This document shows positions 52,849-60,526 of a stretch of DNA of 64,000 nt, piece by piece (the first letter of the stretch is position 1; the number at the start of each line of letters is the position of its first letter). The stretch covers positions 1,550,001-1,614,000 of the forward strand of contig NZ_CP123897.1 of assembly GCF_029910655.1 (NCBI RefSeq). Reading direction: 5' to 3'. This stretch comes from Methylomonas sp. UP202. Lineage in GTDB: Bacteria > Pseudomonadota > Gammaproteobacteria > Methylococcales > Methylomonadaceae. The notes beneath the pieces were generated by a model that was given only the letters and a program-made list of their open reading frames with translations, ran no database searches and was not told the origin of the DNA. Made by a program: the position numbers and the translations under genes.

Positions 52849-53424
52849 ATGTTATTGGCGTATTCATTAACAGGGCATGACAACGATTCCTATTTTTTTG
52901 AAACGGCACCCGATGATCTGTTTTGCCCAAATTGCGGCAGTTGTCTGGATGGATCGTATGTGCCTACAAACATGAGGGTAAAAAAAAAATACGATATTGG
53001 CTCCAGCTACGATGGTCGCGAGATTGTATCCGCCAGATTTAAGGCATTTTGTGAGGAAAATTATCCAGGAGAAGCGGATTTTTTTCCTGTTACCATGAAG
53101 GCAGACTTCTTTTATATGACGATCAGACGAATTTTGGTCTTTGATACGGAAAAATATGGGACCCGATTCGATAAATTATGTCATTTATGCGGCAATTACG
53201 AATCGATAACTGGGTGCAGTCCTGGACTGATTAAGAATCAACCGGAGCCTATAGAGCGGGGTTTTTATCGGACAGACGTTATTTTTGGCAGCGGTCGAGA
53301 AAAGTCTCCTTTCTTCATCATTGGTTTGAAAACCAAGGAAGAAATTAAGGCTATGAAGTTTACAAAGCCAAGTATGAATCCTGTTTATGATGAGTTGCCT
53401 TTGCAAAAGCCTCAAAGGAAATAA
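52849..53424 (+). CDS. Putative immunity protein for RHS tip 3, with CxxC pairs
   Basis: A 191-residue soluble protein beginning one base after the cassette-3 stop. It contains DLFCPNCGSCLDGSYVP near the N-terminus and KLCHLCGNYESITGC in the middle, two CxxC-type pairs that could bind zinc. The second half includes ERGFYRTDVIFGSG and SPFFIIGLKTKEEI. I do not know a named family, though similar zinc-ribbon immunity proteins accompany nuclease tips. ATG at 52849 is chosen because it follows the toxin stop; a longer in-frame start would lie within the toxin gene. Confidence 0.72.
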   Translation: MLLAYSLTGHDNDSYFFETAPDDLFCPNCGSCLDGSYVPTNMRVKKKYDIGSSYDGREIVSARFKAFCEENYPGEADFFPVTMKADFFYMTIRRILVFDTEKYGTRFDKLCHLCGNYESITGCSPGLIKNQPEPIERGFYRTDVIFGSGREKSPFFIIGLKTKEEIKAMKFTKPSMNPVYDELPLQKPQRK

Positions 53425-53448
53425 CCTGAATGCGTATTTTTAGCCAGG

Positions 53449-53520
53449 GTGGACAAGGTTTTTGTGCCCACGAGGATTTTAACGGGGGGCAAATTTTCCC
53501 ACTCTATATCGCTCGTAAGC
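53449..53520. repeat. Inter-cassette repeat, copy 2
   Basis: Contains TTGTGCCCACGAGGATTTTAA, CGGGGGGCAAATTTTCCC and a GCTCGTAAGCG segment, similar to copies at 50558-50658 and 53930-54027. Here it is not followed directly by RHS sequence but by an IS630-like remnant, so an insertion may have disrupted the original junction. Confidence 0.55.
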
Positions 53521-53585
53521 GTTTAACAACAAATCGCCATGCAGTAAAATAGCGGGATTTTAGAAACGATGATGGTAGCGAGGGA

Positions 53586-53687
53586 ATGCGGGCAAAACCC
53601 ATAGAATTGAGCGAAAGCGAACGAGAGCAACTCCAGCAAATCATCAAAAAAGGGAGTGATTGGCGAGAGGACCGTAGGTCCGATTAG
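53586..53687 (+). pseudogene. IS630-family transposase N-terminal remnant
   Basis: An ATG-started fragment reading RAKPIELSESEREQLQQII then KKGSDWRE, which looks like the very beginning of an IS630-type transposase. It is cut off after about 28 codons by the GTAGGTCCGATTAGCG repeat and a stop soon follows. No other transposase part is present. It indicates past insertion-sequence activity in the toxin island. The family assignment is from motif memory. Confidence 0.5.
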
Positions 53688-53735
53688 CGCAGCGTAATCG
53701 GACGAATGGTTGGTATGTCTCCGATTACGCTTCGC
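53668..53735. repeat. GTAGGTCCGATTAGCG-type repeat, copy 2
   Basis: Contains ACCGTAGGTCCGATTAGCGC and AGCGTAATCGGACG, followed by the roughly inverted TCCGATTACGCTTCGCAAAT. It corresponds to the element at 51926-51977 and lies just before a decayed RHS tip, so the two repeats flank or mark cassette boundaries. Confidence 0.7.
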
Positions 53736-53744
53736 AAATCGGAG

Positions 53745-53925
53745 CAAGTTGGGCAACATCCATCTGGCGGTGATCGACCAACAGCCGGACGGTAGTCTGT
53801 TTAACCTCGCCTACATCGAAACCGACTTCACCAACACCCCGCGCTATTTGCGCCGGGCGGCTGGCGACCTGACCCAACCGATCTGGGCTTGGCCGATCGC
53901 CCCCTACGGTGAGACCCCAGCCTGG
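53745..53925 (+). pseudogene. Decayed orphan RHS tip (cassette 4)
   Basis: About 60 codons of RHS core homology: [38 protein letters not shown] and [12 protein letters not shown]. The homology breaks before [13 protein letters not shown], so the toxin portion is lost. Beyond it the frame runs into the inter-cassette repeat. A relic of a former tip cassette. Confidence 0.8.
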
Positions 53926-53929
53926 CAAG

Positions 53930-54027
53930 GGTGGGCACGATTTGTACTCACGCGGATTTTAACGGCGGGCAAATTTGCCTACGCTTCATCTGCTCGTAAC
54001 ACTCGTTGATTCAGGGTGCCGGTAAGG
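53930..54027. repeat. Inter-cassette repeat, copy 3
   Basis: Contains TTGTACTCACGCGGATTTTAA, CGGCGGGCAAATTTGCC, CTGCTCGTAACACTCGTTGA and AGGGTGCCGGTAAGG. It matches copies 1 and 2 and, like copy 1, runs straight into RHS sequence. Confidence 0.6.
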
Positions 54028-54066
54028 CTGGGCGGCATCCCGCTGGCGGTGATTGACCGAAGCCCG
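54028..54066 (+). pseudogene. Minimal RHS fragment (cassette 5 relic)
   Basis: About 13 codons (LGGIPLAVIDRSP) equal to the start of the other RHS tip cassettes, then a switch to GGGCGTTTTTACTTCGCGCAG, which resembles the end of the dispersed element at 63232-63260. It is the last trace of RHS sequence, about 45 bases before the end of the convergent fecR-like gene. Confidence 0.7.
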
Positions 54067-54110
54067 GTAGGGCGTTTTTACTTCGCGCAGAATAATTACA
54101 AAAACCCGAA

Positions 54111-55103
54111 TCAATCGTTGCCGCGCTTGTCGAGCACGGCTTGCCGCGGATTGGGCCGGCGAATGTCGATGGGCAACGTCATCGCGATGATGTTCAATGC
54201 GCTGTCGAGATTGTCGGTATGAAACGTGCCGCTGACCTTGAGTTTGGCCAAGGACGGGTCGGCCAGGGTCAGGCGGATGTCGTGGTAACGCTCCAGCTCG
54301 GCCAAAACCTCGTCGAGCCGGCGGTTTTCGAAGATCAACCGGCCTTCGCGCCAAGCGGTCTGCATCGCGATTTGGTTGGCGGGCAGTTCGCGAAACCGGC
54401 CGTTACGGTCGAAACTCAACGCTTGGTTGGCGTGGATTTCCCGACTTTCGACGTGATCGACTCGAACCGCGCCTTCGACGACCGCGACCGTCACTTCGTC
54501 GTTATGCAGACGCACGTCGAAGCGGGTGCCTAAATCGACGACGCTAGCGCCACCGACTTCGATTTGGAACGGGCGGTCCCGGTCGTGCGCGACGTCGAAG
54601 TAAGCCTCGCCCTTGATCAGCACCAGCGAGCGCCGCCAGCGGTCGAGGTGTACCGTCAATTCGCTGTCCGGACTCAATTCCAGCCGGGAGCCGTCCGCCA
54701 ATTGAACCGTCCGGCTGGCGCCGCGCTCGGTCGCGTAAACCGCGTTGCGCCCGTACCAGCCTCGTTCGGAGAAGGTCGCCACGCCCAGACCCAACATCAG
54801 ACAGGCCGCCAACGCCGATTCGGCGAGCCGGCGGCGCGGGCGCCGGTAGGTCAGCGCGGCGGCGCGGACCGGAAAGTCCTGGCCCTTAAAGCCGTCAAGT
54901 TGTCGCCAGCGCCGCGCTATTTGCCGGTAGATCCGCTCGTGACCTTCGTCTCGCGCCAGCCACGCTTCGAAAGCGGCGCGTTCGGCCGGCGTGCAGTCGG
55001 CCGATTCCAGACGCAGCAGCCAGTCGATCGCTTGTTGCTGCAAGGTGGGCGGAGATTCGGGCATGCGCTTCAAGACGGTTGGCGAGTCGGGTAGGAAGGG
55101 CAT
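54111..55103 (-). CDS. FecR-family anti-sigma/transmembrane sensor 1
   Basis: About 330 residues. The N-terminal DUF4880-like domain has QQQAIDWLLRLESADCTP and FEAWLARDEGHERIYRQI. A transmembrane helix follows (ALAACLMLGLGVATF). The FecR domain contains LADGSRLELSPDSELTVHL, GEAYFDVAHDRDRPFQIE and LGTRFDVRLHND. The C-terminal STN-like domain has RLIFENRRLDEVLAEL and RYHDIRLTLADPSL. It should relay a signal from a TonB-dependent transducer to the ECF sigma factor upstream. ATG at 55103 is used; ATG at 55064 is also possible. The distance to its sigma gene (about 300 bases) is unusually large. Its 3' end abuts RHS remnants. Confidence 0.88.
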   Translation of the reverse strand: MPFLPDSPTVLKRMPESPPTLQQQAIDWLLRLESADCTPAERAAFEAWLARDEGHERIYRQIARRWRQLDGFKGQDFPVRAAALTYRRPRRRLAESALAACLMLGLGVATFSERGWYGRNAVYATERGASRTVQLADGSRLELSPDSELTVHLDRWRRSLVLIKGEAYFDVAHDRDRPFQIEVGGASVVDLGTRFDVRLHNDEVTVAVVEGAVRVDHVESREIHANQALSFDRNGRFRELPANQIAMQTAWREGRLIFENRRLDEVLAELERYHDIRLTLADPSLAKLKVSGTFHTDNLDSALNIIAMTLPIDIRRPNPRQAVLDKRGND

Positions 55104-55410
55104 TGTAAACCCTTGGGTTGAGCCATCGCGACCATGCTCGCGCCTTGAAAAACGCCAAATCCGCTCGCGAGAGCGGCTTCGACGCCAATTTCTCTCGGTC
55201 CGGCGCGGTATCGACGCGAGGGCGGGCAAAACCCTTTGCCGCCTTGATTTCCAGGCTGTGCGCAGCGGACGTTCAATATTTCACTCTTCGGTTTGCCAAG
55301 GGCGTCGCGGTGGACGAATCTACCGGAGGCGCCGCGCGAGCTGCTCAACGCACGCTGACCGCAACCGGAGTCTTGGCGCCAGGCGAATGGCTCGGGGGCG
55401 TCGGGAAATG
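55104..55410. other. Spacer between ECF sigma 1 and fecR 1
   Basis: The 307 bases contain no credible gene and no repeat that I recognise. In most fecIR operons the two genes overlap or lie within a few bases, so the length is unusual. Confidence 0.4.
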
Positions 55411-55938
55411 TCATTGAACGTCCCAGTCGGTAAAGCGCGTCAGTACGTGATTGGCCGCGATGCCCACGAGCCGGACCGAGTTGCGTTCCGAGATGCCGAG
55501 TCGGCGGCCGATTTCCCGATGCGACAGCCCTTCCAGACGATACAGCACGAAGGCGTGGCGGGTGTTTTCCGGGAGCTCCAGCAAAATGTCGTTCAGGGTT
55601 TGCAAGGCTTGACGGTTGGTCAGGCGGTCTTCGGGTAGCGGCTCCTGGCAGGCAATTTGCGCCAATAGCTCGTCGTCGGCGCCGGCATCGTGTTGAAAAC
55701 GCTCGCGGACCGACTGACGGCGGTGTTGATCGATGCTCAGGTTGGCTATGGTCCGGTACAGAAAAGCCCTGGCGTTGTCGATCGATTGCGGGTCGGGACA
55801 TTGCAGCAGCCGCAAGTATGCCTCCTGTACCAAGTCCTCGGCGCTGTCCTGCCCGCCGCGCTGCCCGGCAAACACCCGCAACTCTTGACTGTGGCGTTGA
55901 AATAATCTGTCGAACAGCGATCGTTTGGATTTTGGCAC
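55411..55938 (-). CDS. ECF sigma factor, FecI-like, 1
   Basis: A sigma-70-family regulator of about 175 residues. Region 2 has DRLFQRHSQELRVFAGQR, AEDLVQEAYLRLL and NARAFLYRTIANLSIDQHRR. Region 4 has LLELPENTRHAFVLYRLEG and SHREIGRRLGISERNSVRLV. These are the FecI subgroup hallmarks. GTG at 55938 gives the usual family length; TTG at 56013 would add 25 residues and neither has a clear ribosome binding site. It would direct RNA polymerase to iron- or siderophore-uptake promoters on a signal from FecR 1. Part of a tandem sigma/FecR duplication. Confidence 0.88.
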   Translation of the reverse strand: MPKSKRSLFDRLFQRHSQELRVFAGQRGGQDSAEDLVQEAYLRLLQCPDPQSIDNARAFLYRTIANLSIDQHRRQSVRERFQHDAGADDELLAQIACQEPLPEDRLTNRQALQTLNDILLELPENTRHAFVLYRLEGLSHREIGRRLGISERNSVRLVGIAANHVLTRFTDWDVQ

Positions 55939-56240
55939 GCGGCGGTCCGGAAGGGCAGGGTCGGCGGTCGACTTTGGGTTAAAGTCCCGTTTCAAGCAAA
56001 GTTCGTACCCCAATTGGATCGCTGTCGCGGATTGAGTTGCTGTTGTTTAACAAATCCAACGGTTTGGCGGAGTTTGACGAGGGCGATTTTTCGAACCGGC
56101 GACGTTCGCGGCGGAGAGCAAGTGCGGCATATCCCGCAACAGCGGTCGCGCGTTACGGCAAGTCGCGCGTTTGGGATGGCCGGGCGGCGAACGCCATTTG
56201 AATACCGATGCGGGCGTTTTATCGTCAACCGACCCGGTCG

Positions 56241-57263
56241 TTACAGCGTGTCAGACGCCTCGACGACGATTTCCCGCTCGCCGAGACGCTTGATTTTCAC
56301 CGGCAGCAGCGTGGCGACGGCATTTAACAAGTTGTCGAGTTGCTCGGTGCGGAAATTGCCGTTCACCCTTAGGCCGGCCAGTTTGGGATCGCGCAGCCGG
56401 ATGACCACGTCGTGGTAGCGGCCGATTTCGGCCATCACTTCGCCGAGCGGCCGGCCGCGAAACAGCAATTGGCCCCGGCGCCAGGCGGTTGCGGCGGCGA
56501 TGTCGGTTTGGCCGGCGGCCACGAAGCGGTCGTCACTGTCGTAGGCCAGTTGTTCGCCGGCGCTCAACTCGCGCCGTTGTTGGCCGCCGGCCATTTCGAC
56601 CTTGCCTTCTTGCACCGCCACGCTGACCCGGCCGGGTTGTTGGTAAACGTCGAACGCGGTGCCGATGTCGCGCACCGTTAGATTGCCGGCGGTCACGCTA
56701 AACGGCCGAGTCGTGTCGTGGCGTACTTCGAAGAAGGCCTCGCCGCGTACCAGATCGACGTGGCGCCGGTTGCGGTTGTAGCGTACTCGAACTTCGGTAT
56801 CGGTATTCAATTCCAAATGGGAGTCGTCGGACAAGGTCACCGTCAGCCGCTGGCCCTTGCCGGCGCTGTAGGTGCTGGACCAACCATACCAGCCTTGCGG
56901 CGAAAACACGGCCCAGCCCAGCCCCAGCAATACGGTCGCTGCCATGGCCCAAACGGCCGGCCGGCGGCGGCGAACGTCATCCCGGGCCGCGCGGTAGCGC
57001 AACGCGGCGTCGCGAGCCGCAAAGGACTGCCTGGTAAAGGGTTCCATCCAAGCCCACTGCGCCTCGGCTTCGCGATAAGCGTCCGGATGGGCCGGATCGG
57101 CGGCCAGCCAAGCCGTAAAGGCCTGGCGCAGCGCCGGGTCGGCCGGCGTTTCGTGCAGTCGCAACAGCCAAGCGATCGCTTGGTCGCGTTGCGCTTGAGT
57201 ACAGGCCGAGGACTGGGTCACGCGGATGTCGGAGTCGAAGTTGGAAGGGAGCAGTTTAACCAA
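56241..57263 (-). CDS. FecR-family anti-sigma/transmembrane sensor 2
   Basis: About 340 residues. The N-terminal domain has RDQAIAWLLRLHETPADP and FTAWLAADPAHPDAYREAE. The transmembrane helix is AVWAMAATVLLGLGWAVF. The FecR domain has LSDDSHLELNTDTEVRVRY, GEAFFEVRHDTTRPFSVT and IGTAFDVYQQPGRVSV. The C-terminal part has QLLFRGRPLGEVMAEIGRYH. It pairs with the ECF sigma gene upstream. The start is uncertain: TTG at 57263 or GTG at 57221 fit best, because an earlier ATG would overlap the sigma gene by 120 bases. Closely parallels FecR 1, so the pairs arose by duplication or parallel acquisition. Confidence 0.87.
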   Translation of the reverse strand: MVKLLPSNFDSDIRVTQSSACTQAQRDQAIAWLLRLHETPADPALRQAFTAWLAADPAHPDAYREAEAQWAWMEPFTRQSFAARDAALRYRAARDDVRRRRPAVWAMAATVLLGLGWAVFSPQGWYGWSSTYSAGKGQRLTVTLSDDSHLELNTDTEVRVRYNRNRRHVDLVRGEAFFEVRHDTTRPFSVTAGNLTVRDIGTAFDVYQQPGRVSVAVQEGKVEMAGGQQRRELSAGEQLAYDSDDRFVAAGQTDIAAATAWRRGQLLFRGRPLGEVMAEIGRYHDVVIRLRDPKLAGLRVNGNFRTEQLDNLLNAVATLLPVKIKRLGEREIVVEASDTL

Positions 57264-57289
57264 AGTCGGGCGGGGACGGTCGGCTGGGA

Positions 57290-57811
57290 TTAGAGTCGCG
57301 CCGCGTCGGCGGCCAGCCGGGCGCTGATGTGCTGCATCGCCAGCATCACGTATCGTTCCGAGCCTCGCACCGAAATGCCCAGCCGGTCGGCGATTTCTCG
57401 GTGCGAACAACCTTCGATCCGATACAACACAAAGGCGTGGCGTTGCAATTCCGGCAACTCGTCCAGCCAGGCCGAGAAGCGTTCGAGCTGCTGATGGGCC
57501 TGCCAGTAATGTTCCGGCGACAAGCCTCGATCGGGAATCAGCTCCGGCTCGGCGTCGGCGTCGGCCAAGCGTTCGCGTATCTCGCGGCGGCGATGCCGAT
57601 CGACGGTCAGATTGGCGGCGGTTTGCAGCAGAAAGGCTTTCGGATTGCGGATGGTCTCCGGCGCCGGATATTGCGACAGTCGCAAAAAGGTTTCCTGCAC
57701 GATGTCGCCGACGTCCGGTTCCTTAGGCCAGCGGCCGCGCACGAAGGCGCCGATTTCGTCGGCGTGCCTCAAGAACAGAGTTTGTAAAAAACCGGAAGAT
57801 GCGTCGGACAT
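57290..57811 (-). CDS. ECF sigma factor, FecI-like, 2
   Basis: A 173-residue ECF sigma factor. Region 2 has FLQTLFLRHADEIGAFVRGR, VGDIVQETFLRLSQYP and PKAFLLQTAANLTVDRHRR. Region 4 has WLDELPELQRHAFVLYRIEG and SHREIADRLGISVRGSERYV. It is the first gene of the minus-strand sigma2-FecR2-sigma1-FecR1 set. The start is an ATG. Upstream lies a 750-base gene-free region with a strong hairpin. Likely iron-responsive via Fur, although I could not identify a Fur box. Confidence 0.9.
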   Translation of the reverse strand: MSDASSGFLQTLFLRHADEIGAFVRGRWPKEPDVGDIVQETFLRLSQYPAPETIRNPKAFLLQTAANLTVDRHRRREIRERLADADAEPELIPDRGLSPEHYWQAHQQLERFSAWLDELPELQRHAFVLYRIEGCSHREIADRLGISVRGSERYVMLAMQHISARLAADAARL

Positions 57812-58561
57812 GGACGGCTTGGCTGGATTTTAGGATGGTCGAGCGCCTTAGGCAGCAAGAAACACGCCACGGGTTGGCGTTGGCTGGGAAGACTGCATTG
57901 TCGTGTCGGCAGCCGGTCAGAGTCGAAAGGCTTGGCGAGCGGAGTGAATCGCCCGGTGCCGGTTGGCGACGGGGCGTGATAACTCGCTGGGGCTGGCTTT
58001 CACCGCGCTGGAGGGCGTTTAGCCGAGAATCGGCGCAACGATTCGAGTGGCACCCAAGACGTGCGGGGGGAACAGGCGTCGGTCGAATCACTTCTCGGCA
58101 AACCCTCGAAACTAAAGTGCGTGATATGCCGTATTTTTTGGAAAAATGCGGCATATCACGCATAGGGAGCGCGCCGGCCAGACACGGCGGGCGACCGGGT
58201 TTGCCGCGAATTCACGGTTTGGCGGCGTGTAGCGTGGCTGGCGACTTTCGCGCCACCGGAAAGTCAGGCATCCGCTCAGGCTGCGACCGGTAGCTTCCGT
58301 TTTTTCAGTTCCACGCGTAAATCAGCCGTCGATGCGGCGGGAACATGCCGGATGTTCAAATTCGTTAATCCTCGGAGGGGCACGGACTCCGGCCGAACCC
58401 ATCCGTACCAGTACAAATGTACTGTTGCATATCGCCTATGATTGGACGATCATCGCCAACGCAACGGTGTCGATGCCGGCGGTCGCCGGCATCGGAAACT
58501 CGCTACCCATCGCGCGAAACGATCGGCGTCCCTCGGTCCGCCATTCAAGTGAGGTTTAGCC
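57812..58561. other. Gene-free divergent region upstream of sigma factor 2
   Basis: The 750 bases show short spurious frames only. The most notable element is the 21-bp-arm hairpin at 58118-58162. A smaller dyad, CAGTAC/GTACTG with a four-base spacer, lies near 58408. The promoters for the sigma 2 gene (-) and the membrane-protein gene (+) must be here. Confidence 0.45.
58118..58162. repeat. Near-perfect 21-bp hairpin
   Basis: Arms TGCGTGATATGCCGTATTTTT and its complement pair with a single mismatch around a three-base loop. The long AT/GC mixed stem without an adjacent gene end is typical of a dispersed hairpin or small MITE. A terminator for an unrecognised transcript is also possible because of the T-run in the left arm. 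Confidence 0.8.
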
Positions 58562-59188
58562 ATGCCTGTCTCGAGAACCAGTATCAATTTGCTCGGCTTT
58601 GTCGGCGGCGTTTTCGCCACCATCTTCCTGACCAAGGCGGCCAGCTATCTGACGCCCTACAAACTGTATTTTTCGTTTTCTTCGTTCATGTACAGCGAAA
58701 ACAGCGTGTTTCGTTGGGAGTCGTTGACGATAAAACTGGCTATTCCCTGTTTAGTGGGCTTTCTGCTGTTCTATTTGCCGTTCAAATGGATGCAAATGAC
58801 CCGAGGTAGCCGGGTCAATTATCGAAACATCTACCGTTATTTGGCTCAGCAAGCGGCATTGACCGCGCGTACCGCTGGATTTTTCGCGGCGCTGTTATTG
58901 GCTTGGCCGTTCATCGTGTTTTGGGACGTGTTGCAACAACCGGTTCTGCATCATCTGCAATTTCAATTCGTCTGCGTCTATTTTTTGTACTTCGTGTCCT
59001 TCTCATACTTCGCCGGGTTGGGCGCCGATCTGGCCAAGCTGTTATTGCGCGAGCAATTGCCGCAACCGGCGACCCGCGATGTGGCGGGAAATCTCGTTTG
59101 GCTGGAAACTGTTCGTACATCTTTCATGGGGATTGTCACCAGTGGGATCGCTACTTATTTCGCCGCTATCTTGGGCCGCACTACTTAA
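58562..59188 (+). CDS. Membrane protein of unknown function, 208 aa
   Basis: Four to five hydrophobic segments: about residues 9-27 (LLGFVGGVFATIFLTKAAS), 57-74 (LAIPCLVGFLLFYLPF), 105-125 (GFFAALLLAWPFIVFW), 135-155 (FVCVYFLYFVSFSYFAGLG) and 185-203. The loop between the second and third segments is basic (KWMQMTRGSRVNYRN). No enzyme motif is visible and I do not recognise a family. GAGG upstream of ATG 58562 supports the start. The end overlaps the beginning of the next frame, suggesting that the two products act together in the envelope. Confidence 0.7.
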   Translation: MPVSRTSINLLGFVGGVFATIFLTKAASYLTPYKLYFSFSSFMYSENSVFRWESLTIKLAIPCLVGFLLFYLPFKWMQMTRGSRVNYRNIYRYLAQQAALTARTAGFFAALLLAWPFIVFWDVLQQPVLHHLQFQFVCVYFLYFVSFSYFAGLGADLAKLLLREQLPQPATRDVAGNLVWLETVRTSFMGIVTSGIATYFAAILGRTT

Positions 59189-60404
59189 AAAAACCGGGCG
59201 CGAATTGCTGCTGTTCGCCGGGTTGGGCGGTTTATTCGCCGCCGCGGCTTTTTTCGAGCCCTTCAATAACGAAAAACCCTATACCGGCCAAACACCGGAT
59301 CAGGTCGTTCGCGACCATTTGACCATGCCGGAGCGCTTGGGTTACGCAATTCTGTTGCGGTCCGGCTATGCTCAAGTTCAGTTGTACGATGAGGGCGAAG
59401 GAACGGCCATTTCGCTGGCGGAACAGAAAAACAGACAGAATATCGCGCTTCATCTCAGTATCGCCTCGTCGCATCCGGAGCTGGCCTGCTTGCGTCCGGA
59501 TAACACGGTTGCGGTGGCCGGCATTGGCGGCATCGATATTCATAATTTGACGATTGCGATCTTGGCGGCGGAAAAATACAACCGTTCTGCATTCGAGCGG
59601 CGCATCGAATTCGGTTTGGCCGGCATCATCTTGCGCTTGACGGGGCAATTGCCGAATTTCTCCTACGGATTGGCGCAACTACGTCCGGAGGTCGCCAAGC
59701 GGGTTTTACGGAACGAGTTGGGGGACTCGCTATCGGACCGGGACTTGCTGGCCTTATTGGACAATCCCTGCCAGAACGCCAGACTGGCATCGCAATACCT
59801 CGAAATATTGGTCAAACAGGCCGGCGCGGCGAAAACCCTGGAAGCGTTAATTGCCGAAGTTGCTCGGATATACAACGGAGCGGTGACGCCGACGATACAG
59901 GGTCTTCGTTACGCGGACGCGGTTTTCGGCGCATATGAATTGATACCTTCCGATTACGTCAGCGACGCTACGCCCAGCGTTGCCGCCGACGTGGACATCC
60001 ATTGTTTGACTTACGTAACGGGGGCGGTCGCATTCAGTGACGACACCATGCTGAAGTCGGCGATGTTGGGGGCTGGCGATGCCGCGGAATCCGGGCAGGA
60101 TAAGAATGTACCGGTTTCGAAGCAACCGGTAGTGCCGCCGGCGGAGCGAGACATTCAACTGAAATTTTTGACCACCGATCCGGGACCCAGCGCTTACGCG
60201 GAATTATTAGCTCAGCGCCGCAAGCTATGGTTGGTCGAGCAATTGACGGCGTTGGGTTACAACAGGCAACGGATCTCGATCGCCGACATCGATTCGGGGG
60301 AGTCTTTGGCGACCGCGTGCGGCGACTCCGAATTGGAAGCCGGCCTGGAGCCGAGCGTCGAAATCGATGTTTCCAAACGGGTTGCCGAGGCGTTACCGGA
60401 ATAA
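59079..60404 (+). CDS. Membrane-anchored protein with lysozyme-like (SLT-type) domain
   Basis: About 400-440 residues. The longest ATG start (59079) overlaps the preceding gene by 110 bases; GTG at 59142 or a later TTG is equally plausible. A membrane anchor (LLLFAGLGGLFAAAAFFEP) is followed by a helical domain. Residues about 170-290 contain AILAAEKYNRSAFERRIEF, NFSYGLAQLRPEVAKRVL, DNPCQNARLASQYLEILV and VARIYNGAV. These resemble the lytic transglycosylase/lysozyme pattern: catalytic Glu, then the SYGLxQxRP and YNxG motifs. A peptidoglycan-remodelling role is therefore likely but not certain. The C-terminal part is variable and acidic. Coupling to the membrane protein upstream suggests a two-component envelope module. 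Confidence 0.65.
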   Translation: MWREISFGWKLFVHLSWGLSPVGSLLISPLSWAALLKKTGRELLLFAGLGGLFAAAAFFEPFNNEKPYTGQTPDQVVRDHLTMPERLGYAILLRSGYAQVQLYDEGEGTAISLAEQKNRQNIALHLSIASSHPELACLRPDNTVAVAGIGGIDIHNLTIAILAAEKYNRSAFERRIEFGLAGIILRLTGQLPNFSYGLAQLRPEVAKRVLRNELGDSLSDRDLLALLDNPCQNARLASQYLEILVKQAGAAKTLEALIAEVARIYNGAVTPTIQGLRYADAVFGAYELIPSDYVSDATPSVAADVDIHCLTYVTGAVAFSDDTMLKSAMLGAGDAAESGQDKNVPVSKQPVVPPAERDIQLKFLTTDPGPSAYAELLAQRRKLWLVEQLTALGYNRQRISIADIDSGESLATACGDSELEAGLEPSVEIDVSKRVAEALPE

Positions 60405-60526
60405 CCATTGCGATTGCCATCGGCACGGAGGCTGGTGAGTAGAACGATAAGGCTGAAGTTCGCGAGCGCTATGGGTTTTCCGCAAACAGTGCTTAGCGGC
60501 TTGATTCGACACTGACGGGGATACTT

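Noticed and set aside
55070..55801. 243-residue minus-strand frame spanning the sigma 1/FecR 1 spacer
   Set aside because: Overlaps the sigma factor gene in another frame and has Arg/Pro-rich composition; it does not join the two genes.
59079..59210. Programmed frameshift joining the membrane protein and lysozyme-like protein at ACTTAAAAAAAC
   Set aside because: The frame relation is +1 and no established slippery site fits; ordinary overlap with translational coupling explains it.
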